From Phenylobacterium sp. J426 (GTDB lineage: Bacteria; Pseudomonadota; Alphaproteobacteria; Caulobacterales; Caulobacteraceae): 64,000 bases of DNA. Of this stretch, positions 49,763 through 58,697 are shown one piece after another. Position 1 is the first letter of the stretch, and each line of letters starts with the position of its first letter. The stretch spans positions 2,418,001 to 2,482,000 of the forward strand of contig NZ_JAJOMY010000001.1 in the NCBI RefSeq assembly GCF_024699945.1, read 5' to 3'. The notes beneath the pieces were generated by a model, which saw nothing but the letters and a program-made list of their open reading frames with translations, had not been told where the DNA came from and searched no databases. Both the position numbers and the translations under genes were made by a program.

Positions 49763-50527
49763 TCATCTCTTCGCATCCTCGAGTGAGTTCAGTGTGATCT
49801 TTGCGCGCGTGAAGTCCTGATCGGCGCTCCGGCGCAGCCAGCGCTTGGCCTCATCCATGTCGACGGGACAGCCCACGTCGGGCAGGTGACATTCGCCGAC
49901 GAGGAACTGCGCCTCTGCCAAGCCGCGGCCGCATCCGAAAAACGCGCGCGCGGCCCGCGGAAGACCGCCGATGCACGGGCGTCCCGTGGCAGCCGCTCGG
50001 AGGTGAGGTTGGGCGGCGACGAGCCTCGGCAATCGTTCAGGATCATCCATGCGGTAGGTGTTTGTGGCGCCGATCAGGCGCGCAGCCCGAAGGTATTCGG
50101 CGAGAGGGTCGCCCCTATCAGCCCAGCAAATAAGATCATCATCGCTGTAGAGCGCGAGGGTGCGATCAGGATCGAGCTGGCGTTCGGCGTCCAGCCCGAT
50201 CAGGTTGTCCAGGTCCGCGGGCGTATTGGCTATGAGATCAGGTTGGCGTTCCTTGCGCCAATAGACCAAGGCCGGCGATGACCCGGCGCAATGACTCTTC
50301 GGTGTGCTGCTTTGTGCGCAACCTCGCCCTGAGAGGTCTACCTGTCCCACGCTGCTGCGGGCGCTGGGGATGTAGACGTACGCCACGTCGCATACCTTCG
50401 CTGCCTGCGCTTCCAACACGGGGACGGGAGTAGCGCACGCCCCGAGCACGAGGGCCATCAAGCCGGTGACGCTCGTGAGAAGTCGGATGAGTCTCGGTCG
50501 TGGATTTGGCTCACCCAGTCTGCGCAT
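49763..50527 (-). CDS. Lipoprotein with Sel1-like repeat region
   Basis: The 254-residue product has an N-terminal hydrophobic segment and lipobox LGAC (LMALVLGACATP, Cys near 31). A long variable domain follows with several Cys residues. The C-terminal part has the pattern GLAEAQFLVGECHLPDVGCPVDMDEAKRWLRRSADQDFTRAKITLNSL, a Sel1/TPR-like unit (AQxxLGxxY..G.GVxxDxxEAxxWxxxAAxQ). The role may be periplasmic scaffolding (inference). Base composition differs from the core genes. Confidence 0.65.
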   Translation of the reverse strand: MRRLGEPNPRPRLIRLLTSVTGLMALVLGACATPVPVLEAQAAKVCDVAYVYIPSARSSVGQVDLSGRGCAQSSTPKSHCAGSSPALVYWRKERQPDLIANTPADLDNLIGLDAERQLDPDRTLALYSDDDLICWADRGDPLAEYLRAARLIGATNTYRMDDPERLPRLVAAQPHLRAAATGRPCIGGLPRAARAFFGCGRGLAEAQFLVGECHLPDVGCPVDMDEAKRWLRRSADQDFTRAKITLNSLEDAKR

Positions 50528-50655
50528 GTCGATCCCCTGAGCTCCATGCCAGGATGCCCGATCGACGCGATCTCACCAGCAGACTTTCCGAGAGTCTCAT
50601 ACCGACCCGTCGCCGACGCTTCGAAGGTCCGCTATGGGCGGTTAGCGGACGCCTA

Positions 50656-50817
50656 TTACCGGCGCCTTCTTGCGGCGCGGCTCGCTGAATATGCGACCCA
50701 CATCGTTGTCGCTCCTATGACGAACATCACACCGACCCCAGCAACGAACTGAGCGAGAACGAACGCAATCTCAGCAGTCGCAAGCGCGACGGCGACATAC
50801 ACCCAGGTCGGGAACAT
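50656..50817 (-). CDS. Small two-helix membrane protein, 53 aa
   Basis: The ORF runs from ATG at 50817 to TAA at 50656-50658. It encodes two hydrophobic helices (WVYVAVALATAEIAFVLAQF and FVAGVGVMFVIGATTMWVAY) and a strongly basic tail (ASRAARRRR). GGAGGAG lies about 9 nt upstream of the start codon, the strongest evidence that it is expressed. It lies between the Sel1-type lipoprotein and a TonB receptor. Function unknown. Confidence 0.65.
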   Translation of the reverse strand: MFPTWVYVAVALATAEIAFVLAQFVAGVGVMFVIGATTMWVAYSASRAARRRR

Positions 50818-50924
50818 CGGCGCGGCTCCTCCGAAATTTGAGCGGCCAAGCTACGCCCCCCGGTTGCCCTGAGCAACTTGCGATAGGGGTCGAAAGCGGA
50901 CCCTCGGAGCGTCTGCTCAGCGGC

Positions 50925-52853
50925 TTAGAAGTCGAGGGTCAGGAACAGGGCGGCTGTCCGCGGGGCGTTCACCTCGAAGGTCCCGCTGCTCACGACCTTC
51001 CAGTCGAACGCGTTCGTGACGTTGGTGACCTGCAGACGCAGCAACGCCGGCGTCTCGCCGATGTCGAAACGATAGCGGAAGCCTGCGTCGTAGATCGTGG
51101 CCGCGGGGACATAGGCGCGGTTCAACTGATCGGCGACGCGGCGGCCATGATGGTTGGCGGCGAAGGTGAGCGACAGCCCCTCGAGGGGGAGCGCCCAGGT
51201 TCCGCTGAGGGTCAGCACCCGCTCCGTTTGCCCGACGGGCTCGCGCCCGATGCGGCCCTGCGCCACCGGATCCCCGGTGACCCGCGGCTGCATCAGGACG
51301 GCGCCGGCGACCAGCGTCAGGCCCGCGACGGGGGAGCCGGTCAGGCTCGTCTCGACCCCTCGGTGGCGCACGGAGCCCATCTCGCGGAAGACATTGAGCT
51401 CATCGGGCGCGAAGTACGGTTTTTTCACCTGGAAGGCGCCGGCGACGAGACGCAGGTTGTGCGGCAGGATCCAGCGGACGCCGGCGTCCCACTGGTCGGT
51501 GATGATGGCGGGCAAGGCCTGGGTCCGGTTCGCCGCGCTGTCGGGGGCGACGCCGCTCTCCTCAAGGCCGCGCGCGAGGCTGCCGTAGAGTGCGAGCCGG
51601 GGCGTGGCGGTCCAGGACGCGGCGGCGTTGTAGAGCCACGCCGGATCGTGGACCCTGGCCTCAGCGGCGCCGGGCCGGCGGACGGTCTTGCGATAGTCCG
51701 TGCGCTGCAAGCCCAGCAGGAGCGAGGCGCGGCCGCGCCAGCGGACATCGTAGGCCACCCCGCCGGTCCACTGCTCGACGACGTCGCGGGTCCGGGCGCC
51801 CAGGACATAAGGTGGCTCCGGGGCGGCCATCACAGCGGCCACATTGGTGGAGCCGAAGTCGACAGCGGCGCCGCCCCCATAGAGGCTGTCACGCTCGCGG
51901 CCGCGCACCGAGGCGTGGAACGCGTGCGCCCACTCGCCGCCCGTGAAGGCGCGGCTGAGTCTGATTTCGCCGCTGGTGGACGCCAGCTCCTGTCGCGGAT
52001 CGCGGCTGATGCGGCGGAAGGCCGATCCGTCCGGCTGCACGCCGGTCAGCAGGTGAGCGTGGTTCTCGCGCGTGTCGTTCACCGAGCGGAACAGGCCTGC
52101 CGCCAGGTCGAAGCCCCCCGGCAGCGGCGCGCGGCCGAGTACGCCGTAGTTGGTGGCGATGTTGCGGTAGTCGGCCCAGTCCGGTCCCGTGTAGCGGCGG
52201 CGCGCGACCTTGGGCGGCACGGTCCCAGGCGCCGCGACATAGAGCGGCGTCGCCTCGCGGTCCCAGGCGTCGACTCGACTCCAGAACGGCAGGACCAAGA
52301 CGTCGTCCGCGGGGCGCCAGCGGGCGGCGATGGCATAGGAGCCGAACACCGCGTCGGAGCCGCTGGCGTACTCGTCGTCGAAGCCCGCTATTCCGGCCGC
52401 CACGCTGAGCGCCTCGCCGACCGGAAATTGGCCGTCCACCTCGATCCGGCCTCCGCCCATGGGGCCGTAGCCGGCCACCACGCTGAGAACGCGCCGCTCG
52501 CCCGCGGGTCGGATGCGGAAGTCGACCACGCCTGTGGGCGCCGTGAACAGGTAGTTCTGCGCGGCGAGGCCGACCCGCACCACGTTGCTCTCCACCAGCC
52601 GGTCGGTGAACGAGGCCGGCCGGTCGACGTAGAGACCTTCCAGCCGAATGTTGCCGGCCATGATCGGCGAGAACCCCCGCACCTCATTGCTGCTGTACAG
52701 ACCGACGCGCTCATTGCCGATGCTGGCGCCGAAGGCGTCCTCGGCGCCGGCCACGGCGTTGTCGTTGACCCGCTGCGCCAGCGCTTCCGCGGGCAGACCG
52801 CATAGCCAGGCGAGGACTAGGCCCGCGAGGGGCCGACGCGATACGCTGGGCAT
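50925..52853 (-). CDS. TonB-dependent receptor of the ABC-linked operon
   Basis: The start at 52853 begins a signal peptide ending ALAQ. The frame is open much further upstream only as a shadow of the permease. The 642-residue protein has a plug with GLYSSNEVRGFSPIMAGNIRLEGLYVDRPASFTDRLVESNVVRVGLAAQNYLFTAPTGVVDFRIR, lacking a canonical long TonB box, and a barrel ending APRTAALFLTLDF. It starts 5 bp after the second permease stop, so it belongs to that operon. By context it probably imports a zinc or metal chelate (inference). Receptors in Caulobacter zinc regulons are called ZnuK/ZnuL. Confidence 0.88.
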   Translation of the reverse strand: MPSVSRRPLAGLVLAWLCGLPAEALAQRVNDNAVAGAEDAFGASIGNERVGLYSSNEVRGFSPIMAGNIRLEGLYVDRPASFTDRLVESNVVRVGLAAQNYLFTAPTGVVDFRIRPAGERRVLSVVAGYGPMGGGRIEVDGQFPVGEALSVAAGIAGFDDEYASGSDAVFGSYAIAARWRPADDVLVLPFWSRVDAWDREATPLYVAAPGTVPPKVARRRYTGPDWADYRNIATNYGVLGRAPLPGGFDLAAGLFRSVNDTRENHAHLLTGVQPDGSAFRRISRDPRQELASTSGEIRLSRAFTGGEWAHAFHASVRGRERDSLYGGGAAVDFGSTNVAAVMAAPEPPYVLGARTRDVVEQWTGGVAYDVRWRGRASLLLGLQRTDYRKTVRRPGAAEARVHDPAWLYNAAASWTATPRLALYGSLARGLEESGVAPDSAANRTQALPAIITDQWDAGVRWILPHNLRLVAGAFQVKKPYFAPDELNVFREMGSVRHRGVETSLTGSPVAGLTLVAGAVLMQPRVTGDPVAQGRIGREPVGQTERVLTLSGTWALPLEGLSLTFAANHHGRRVADQLNRAYVPAATIYDAGFRYRFDIGETPALLRLQVTNVTNAFDWKVVSSGTFEVNAPRTAALFLTLDF

Positions 52854-52858
52854 GCGGG

Positions 52859-54233
52859 TCAGGCCGTGGCGAGATGCCGGGCCGGCCGCCGGCGCGGCCG
52901 CAGCAGGCCTGCCAAGCCCAGCAGCAGCGTCACAAGCACGACGCCGGCGAGCAGCGAGCCCGGCCAGGTGGCCCCTTCGACGCGCAGTGCGAAGGCCGGC
53001 GCGCGGGCGAAGTCGGCGCGGTCGAACGGACGCTCGTCGAACAGGTACGGATAGTAGAAGCGGCGGAGCTCGCCGTGGAACCCGCGGATGCGGTCGAGAT
53101 AGGCCATCTGCGCCTGTGGATCGGTGTCGGCCAGGCGGTGCAGGGCCACCTGCACGCCCACGCCCGGCAGTACGTGACCAACCCGCTCGCTGAGTTCGGC
53201 GCGACGCAGCACGCCGGCTTTGTAGGCCCGGGCCAGTTCGGCGACGGACTGATCGCCCACCTGATGGAAGGCGAAGTACCATTTCCAGTGGAAGGGGGTG
53301 GTCACGGGCGGCGTGGCGGCCCACTCCGGGTGGGTCCGGAAGAAGGCGTCCATCGTCTCGGACTTCGGGATGTCCCAGGCGCGGTGGACGGCGGTCCGCT
53401 GGAGCAGGCTGAGCTCCATGCCTTGGCGCAGCGGAACCGCCGCGTTGATGGCCACATGCCCGGACGGCCGGGGCGATCAGGGTGAGCACGAGCCACGCCG
53501 CAGCCAGCGTCATGGCGTTGGCCAGCGAGCTTCGCGTCGCCCGCGCGACCACCAGGCAGACCACGGTCCAGAAGGCGAGATAGGCAAGGATCAGCGCGAG
53601 CACCGACGCGGTCTTCCAGGCCGCCGTCCCGGCCAACAGCGCGCCGACCAGGAACGGGAGCGAGAGCGCGCCGAACAGCGCCGCTTCGCGGACGGCGATG
53701 CGCATGGCCCACAGCCTGCGCGCCGAGCCTGCCGAGGTCTCCAGCGACCGCAGGCGTCCCGCTTCGCGCTCGCCTGAGCGCAGGTCGTGAAAGAGCAGGA
53801 TCACGAACAGCGGCGCCAAGTAGACCAGCACGAAGGCGAAGTCGAAACGGCCCGGCAGGGCCGCCTCGGGATTGCCGATCTCGCCCTCATAAAGCTGCGC
53901 CTCGAGGCCCAGCGCCCGCACGCGGAGCACATAGGGCGCGACGTCGCGCGTGCCGAGCGCCGCAAACGCGAGGTCCGACGGCGCATCCCAGGTGGAGTGG
54001 AAGGTGTAGTAGGCGGCGTTCCCGGGATCCTTGTCGCGCGACACCCAGTCGGCGACGGCCTGAACGTCCTGCGCCTGCTGGGGACCGATCCGGGCGATCA
54101 CCGTCTGCTGGCGCACGACCTCGGCGAGGCCCGCGCCAACGCCGGCGGCGGCCAGCAGGAACAGGCCCAGGATCGTGAGAACAGCCGAGCGCAGGCTGAA
54201 GAACAGCCGCGCTTCACGAAGGAAATCGGTCAT
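52859..54233 (-). CDS. ABC-2 type permease with large periplasmic loop (DUF3526-like), frameshifted
   Basis: The N-terminal half (MTDFLREARLFFSLRSAVLTILGLFLLAAA... to WLVLTLIAPAV) and the C-terminal half (AINAAVPLRQGMELSLLQRTAVHRAWDIPKSETMDAFFRTHPEWA... to a final helix and RPRRRPARHL) are in different frames. One extra base in the C run at about 53459-53461 explains the break. The corrected product is about 457 residues with roughly six membrane helices and a large external loop after TM1, as in NosY/DUF3526 permeases. The start overlaps the upstream permease stop (ATGA). Confidence 0.82.
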
Positions 54234-55678
54234 GCAGCGCTCCGGGTAAGGCGGCGGGCCGCGACGCCAGCCAGGAGGCCGGCGGCGGCGAACCAAAGAA
54301 CGAGCACCACGAGCGCCGGCAGGGCGCTGCGGGTCACCTCCGCCGGCTTCGGGCGATCGGGGTTGAAGTGAGGCAGGTTGCGCCAGTGATCGGCGGACAC
54401 CCGGCTGCGCGCCTCGGCGGCGGCGTCGCTGCCCTTCGCCGCGTCGTCGCCGGCGTCCACCGCAGTGGCCTGCAGCCAGTTGAGCCGCTGGATGAGATCG
54501 TAGCGATAGGCCTCTGCCTGCCGGAGGAACCGCTGGTAGCCGCCGAGGTCGGTCTCGGCCGCGGTCATCGAGAGGCGGCGGATGGCGACGGTCGGGCTGA
54601 TGACGGCCAGGCCGTCCATGATCTGGCTCTGGTCGCCCATGGCGGCGAAGGCCTGGTCGGCGTACCGGTTGAAGAGGCCGGATGTCAGCTTCTCGCCTTC
54701 CATGCCGAGCAGGCCGCGGTAGTTCAGCGGCAGGTCCTCGACGCGGCTGACGCCGTACTGCTGGAGGGTCTTCTGCTTGAAGGCGGCGAAGTAGGGGTCG
54801 TTCGGATCATGGCTGTCGCCCATCGCGCGCAGATCGCGGGCGATGGCGATGTCCGTCTCGATACGCGTCGGCAGCGGCCGGGCGGCGGCGGCCAGCTCGG
54901 GGGCGATGCGCGGGATCAGGATCACGGCGAAGGCCCACGCGCCGACCAGGGCCATCAAGGCCGTGCGGCTGCGGCCCGCCAGGGCCGAGACCGCGACGAT
55001 CAGCACGATCCAAAAGCCGAGGTAGACGCCGTAGCCGCCCGCCGCCAGCAGCACGGCCGAGGGTCGCGCCGGCCCCGAGACGGCGAGCCACACGAGCAGC
55101 AGGATCGCCGGCGCCGCGATCGCCAGGGTGGCGACGCCGAGCGCCAAGGCCTTGCCGGCCAGGATGCTGCGGCCGGGAACGCCCGCCAGCAGCGCCTGCC
55201 GCAGCGTGCCGCGCTCGCGCTCGCCCGCTATGGCTGCGGCCCCGACGAACACCAGGAGCAGCGGGACCACGACCTGCAACACCAGGGCGGGCGAAAGCTG
55301 GCCGAACCGGACGAGCAGCGAGGACTGGCGCGCGTCGCCGAAGTTGGCGCTGTTCTGCCGGTGGCCCTCCAGGAAGATCATGTTGCCGGTGAAGGCCTCG
55401 ACGCCGGGATCGAGGGCGGCCAGTCCGCTGGCCGGCCGGATCGCGAAGTGGCCGTAGTGCACCACGCGGTGCGGGTGCCGGTCCGGCTGGGATTCGAACT
55501 CGGTGTCGGCCGAGGCCTGCAGACGCGCGCGCAGGCCGGCCTGGTCCGCCTGGTATGCGCTGGAGGTCACGGCCGCGGCCAGGGTGAGGAGCGCGGTCAG
55601 CACCAGGCCGGTCAGGGCCACCCGGCTGCGCACGAGGTGGCGCAGCTCGTTGCGCGCGACGGAGACGATGGCGCTCAT
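54230..55678 (-). CDS. ABC-2 type permease with large periplasmic loop (DUF3526-like)
   Basis: This intact 482-residue protein has TM1 at about 19-40, then a soluble loop with HRVVHYGHFAIRPASGLAALDPGVEAFTGNMIFLEGHRQN. TMs then cluster in the middle (ALVLQVVVPLLLVFVGAAAIAGERERGTLRQALLAGVPGRSILAGKALALG), followed by a second large external region and a final TM. The GERERGTLRQ segment is the coupling element of ABC-2 permeases. It is overlapped by 4 nt at both ends by the ATPase and the second permease, so all three should form one transporter. Confidence 0.87.
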   Translation of the reverse strand: MSAIVSVARNELRHLVRSRVALTGLVLTALLTLAAAVTSSAYQADQAGLRARLQASADTEFESQPDRHPHRVVHYGHFAIRPASGLAALDPGVEAFTGNMIFLEGHRQNSANFGDARQSSLLVRFGQLSPALVLQVVVPLLLVFVGAAAIAGERERGTLRQALLAGVPGRSILAGKALALGVATLAIAAPAILLLVWLAVSGPARPSAVLLAAGGYGVYLGFWIVLIVAVSALAGRSRTALMALVGAWAFAVILIPRIAPELAAAARPLPTRIETDIAIARDLRAMGDSHDPNDPYFAAFKQKTLQQYGVSRVEDLPLNYRGLLGMEGEKLTSGLFNRYADQAFAAMGDQSQIMDGLAVISPTVAIRRLSMTAAETDLGGYQRFLRQAEAYRYDLIQRLNWLQATAVDAGDDAAKGSDAAAEARSRVSADHWRNLPHFNPDRPKPAEVTRSALPALVVLVLWFAAAGLLAGVAARRLTRSAA

Positions 55679-56414
55679 GCCGCCTTGCCCGCGGCCGGCG
55701 CCCGCTGGAAGCGGGCATGCAGAGCCCGAATGTCGAAGCGCTCGGGGCCTGAGGCCGCCATCTCCTCGACGATGCGGCCTTGGTCCAGAAAGCCGATCCG
55801 GTCGGCCACGTCGGCGGCGCCGAACAGGTCGTGAGTGACCACCAGGATCGCCGCGCCCTCGGTCCGAAGTCGGGAGACCAGATCGTTGAAGTCGGCCGAC
55901 GCGCCGGGGTCGAGCCCCGAGGTGGGTTCGTCCAGCAGGAGGATCGAGGCCTGACGCAGCATCGCCAACGCGATGGCGGTCTTCTGCCGCATGCCCTTGG
56001 AGAAGCCGGAAACTCGGCGCTCCCAGGCCTCCTTCGGAAGACCCACGCTCGCGAACGCGGCCTCGACGTCGGCCGCCGTCCGGCGCGCGCCGGCCAGTTT
56101 CAGAAAGTAGTGGACGTTCTCCCGGGCGGAGAGGTGCTCGTAAAGCGCGACGTTCTCGGGGATGTAGGCGATGGCGCGGCGCACGGCCTCAGGTTCGGCG
56201 GCGGGATCGCGGCCCGCCACCTGGACGACTCCCGACTGCGGCTTCAGGAAGCCGAGCAGCGCCTGCAGGGTGGTCGACTTGCCAGCCCCGTTGCCCCCAG
56301 CAGGGCGTAGACCTCGCCTGCCGCCACCGAGAGCGAAAGGCGGTCCAGGACCCGCCGCTCGCCGTACCTCACGACCAGATCCCGCACGACAATACGCGCC
56401 GCGTCCGCAGCCAT
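55675..56414 (-). CDS. ABC transporter ATP-binding protein, one-base frameshift in Walker A
   Basis: The start at 56414 gives MAADAARIVVRDLVVRYGERRVLDRLSLSVAAGEVYALLG in one frame and GNGAGKSTTLQALLGFLKPQSG in the next. Restoring one base to the C run 56294-56298 rejoins the Walker A sequence. Other motifs are the signature RVSGFSKGMRQKTAIALAML, Walker B ASILLLDEPTSGLD, and a His switch in VVTHDLFGAADVADR. The corrected length is about 246 residues. It heads the operon and is the energy-coupling subunit for the two permeases. Confidence 0.88.
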
Positions 56415-56460
56415 TCCGCTCTCCCTGGACACCCATCCCAGCCGCCGCAGCGGCGATGTG

Positions 56461-56477
56461 ATGTTATATCGTAACAT
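56461..56477. promoter_or_regulatory. Zur-like box between the ABC operon and divergent TonB receptor
   Basis: ATGTTA-TATCG-TAACAT is a perfect 6-bp dyad with a 5-nt spacer, close to the Zur consensus TGTTATA-N-TATAACA. It lies 47 bp from the ATPase start and 82 bp from the TonB receptor start, a good place to repress both. Zur identity is inferred from sequence and gene content. Confidence 0.6.
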
Positions 56478-56558
56478 TCTGATTGACCGGCGATCAAGGC
56501 GCCGCTTATCCGTAGCGCCATCGGCGGACGACCGGCGTTACGCGGTTCGGGGATTGGG

Positions 56559-58634
56559 ATGTTCAAGCAGTTCGTGTCGGCGCTTCTCGCCGGAACCTCG
56601 GCGGCGGCCGCCGCTTCGGCCGCGTGCGCTCAAGCGACGGCGAGCGACCTGGAGGCCGTCGTTGTCACCGGCTCCCGGGCGGCCAGCGCCAGCATCAACG
56701 GCATGGACATAGAGCCCTTGAAGCTGCCGCAGAGCGTGCGGGTGCTCGACGAGGCGCTGATCGTGAACACCGGCATCGCGAACCTGTCGGACATCTTCGA
56801 CTACGCGGGCGGCATGGCCCGGCAGAACAGCTTCGGCGGCGCCTGGGACGCCTACGCGATCCGCGGCTTCTCGGGCGACATCAACCAGGGACCCGACCTG
56901 CTGGTGAACCGGTTCACGGCCAATCGGGGCTTCAACGCACGACGCGACGTCGCGACCGTGGAGCTGTTCCAGGTGCTCAAGGGCCCCGCCTCGGCGCTCT
57001 CCGGCAAAGGCGAGCCCGGCGGGTCGATCAACATCGTCACCAAGGCTCCTCGGAACCGGCCGCACGCCTCGGCCGAGCTCGCCTACGGCAGCTTCGACAC
57101 CCGGCGGGCGATGGGCGACGTCGGGGGCCCGTTAGGGGGCGGCGTCTCGGCGCGGATGATCGCCGTCCATCAGGACACCGACGGCTGGCGCGACTTCGTG
57201 GGCAGCGACCGGCTGCTGCTGGCGCCCTCGTTGGCCTGGGAGCCCTCGGACGACCTGCGCCTGCTCTATCAGCTCGAGGCGAACGAGGTGCATTTCGTGC
57301 ACGACCGCGGCCTGGTGGCGTTCGCCGGCGATGGCAAGGCGCTGCCCCGCGACCGCTTCCTGGGGGAGCCGAACGACGGCGAGATCGAGCAGAAGACGCT
57401 GCAGCACCAGCTCACCGCCACCTACAACTTCAGCCCGTCCGTGGCGGTCGAGGCGGGCGTGCAGTATCGGGACGGAAGTTTCGAGGGCCAGTCGACCCAC
57501 AACGCGGCGCTGGTGGGTACGCAACTCCGCCGGCAGCTCCGCATCCACGCCTACGACTGGGAGGATCTGTCCGGCCGCATCGAGCTCAGCTTCGACGGCG
57601 CGTTGGGCGGCCTGGAGCACCAGTTGCGCGTGGGCGCCGACGCCTTCACCTACGACCAGCGTCGGATCTTCTGGCGCTTCAGTCCGTCGGCGGCGAACCC
57701 CTACGCCGTCGACATCTTCAACCCAACCTATGGACAGCCCAAGCCCACCGCACCGCTGAACCAGGACCTGCTGGAGGAGCTGCGCGGCGAGAGCCTCTAT
57801 CTGCAGGACCTCGTCACTCTCGGCGAACAGTTCACCCTGCTGCTCGGCGTCCGCCAGGACTGGGTCCGGCAGACCAACACCAACTACCGCAATGGCCAGG
57901 TCACGCGGCAGTCGCCCTCCCAGGCCTCGCCGCGCGCCGCCCTGACCTGGTCGCCGACCGAGAGCTTCTCGGCCTACGCCAGCTGGGGCCGTTCGTTCCG
58001 TTACAACCAGGGCGCGGATGCGGCCGGCGGCGCCTTCCCGCCCGAGAAGGGCGAGGCGTGGGAAGCGGGCGTGAAATGGGATCTCGGGGACCTCACCGGG
58101 ACGGCATCCTTGTTCCGGATCGAGAAGGACAACATCCTCGTCAACGATCCGGCCAACAGCGGCTTCTTCGTGCCCGTCGGCGGCGCGCGCAGCCAGGGTC
58201 TTGAGGTGGAGGCGAACCTCGCCCTGCCGGCCGGCGTCACGGCCACCGCCGTCTACGCCTACACCGACACCAAGATCACCCGCGACACCCGACCCGGCCT
58301 CGTCGGCAGCCGGCTGAGCAACGTTCCGCTGCATTCCGGCGCGGTTTACGCCAACTGGCGCTCGAACGGCGAAGCGCCCGGCTCGCTCAGCCTGGGCGGC
58401 GGCCTCATCTATGTCGGCAAGCGGCCAGGCGACGACGTCAACAGCGGCTTTCGGCTGCCGGACTACGTCACCGTCCGCGCCAACGTCGCCTACCAGCTGA
58501 CCGACAGGCTCTCGCTTCACCTCGACGTCGAGAACCTGTTCGACGCCTACTACCTGGAGAGCTCCTACAGCGACGTCTGGATCACGCCGGGCGCGCCACG
58601 CACGATCACCGGGCGGCTGCGGGTGGCGTTCTAG
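56559..58634 (+). CDS. TonB-dependent siderophore-type receptor, divergent from the ABC operon
   Basis: This 691-residue receptor has a signal peptide ending CAQA, a TonB-box-like EAVVVTGSRA, and a plug with LKLPQSVRVLDEALIVNTGIANLSDIFDYAGGMARQNSFGGAWDAYAIRGFSG, then LFQVLKGPASALSGKGEPGGSINIVTKAP. These are the signatures of FhuA/FecA-like siderophore receptors. The barrel ends ITGRLRVAF. A Zur-like box in the shared upstream region suggests zinc (zincophore) rather than iron, but a siderophore role cannot be excluded. Confidence 0.9.
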   Translation: MFKQFVSALLAGTSAAAAASAACAQATASDLEAVVVTGSRAASASINGMDIEPLKLPQSVRVLDEALIVNTGIANLSDIFDYAGGMARQNSFGGAWDAYAIRGFSGDINQGPDLLVNRFTANRGFNARRDVATVELFQVLKGPASALSGKGEPGGSINIVTKAPRNRPHASAELAYGSFDTRRAMGDVGGPLGGGVSARMIAVHQDTDGWRDFVGSDRLLLAPSLAWEPSDDLRLLYQLEANEVHFVHDRGLVAFAGDGKALPRDRFLGEPNDGEIEQKTLQHQLTATYNFSPSVAVEAGVQYRDGSFEGQSTHNAALVGTQLRRQLRIHAYDWEDLSGRIELSFDGALGGLEHQLRVGADAFTYDQRRIFWRFSPSAANPYAVDIFNPTYGQPKPTAPLNQDLLEELRGESLYLQDLVTLGEQFTLLLGVRQDWVRQTNTNYRNGQVTRQSPSQASPRAALTWSPTESFSAYASWGRSFRYNQGADAAGGAFPPEKGEAWEAGVKWDLGDLTGTASLFRIEKDNILVNDPANSGFFVPVGGARSQGLEVEANLALPAGVTATAVYAYTDTKITRDTRPGLVGSRLSNVPLHSGAVYANWRSNGEAPGSLSLGGGLIYVGKRPGDDVNSGFRLPDYVTVRANVAYQLTDRLSLHLDVENLFDAYYLESSYSDVWITPGAPRTITGRLRVAF

Positions 58635-58697
58635 CGCCTCTCCCGCCGCCTCCGCGATGGCGTCCACGCCAGCCCCGGCGGCTGGTCGCCGGAGTCG

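Noticed and set aside
52854-54296. A fused permease-TonB receptor of 1123 codons
   Set aside because: The middle part is Arg/Gly-rich shadow translation. The signal peptide at 52853 and the separate permease C-terminus in another frame show two genes and a frameshift.
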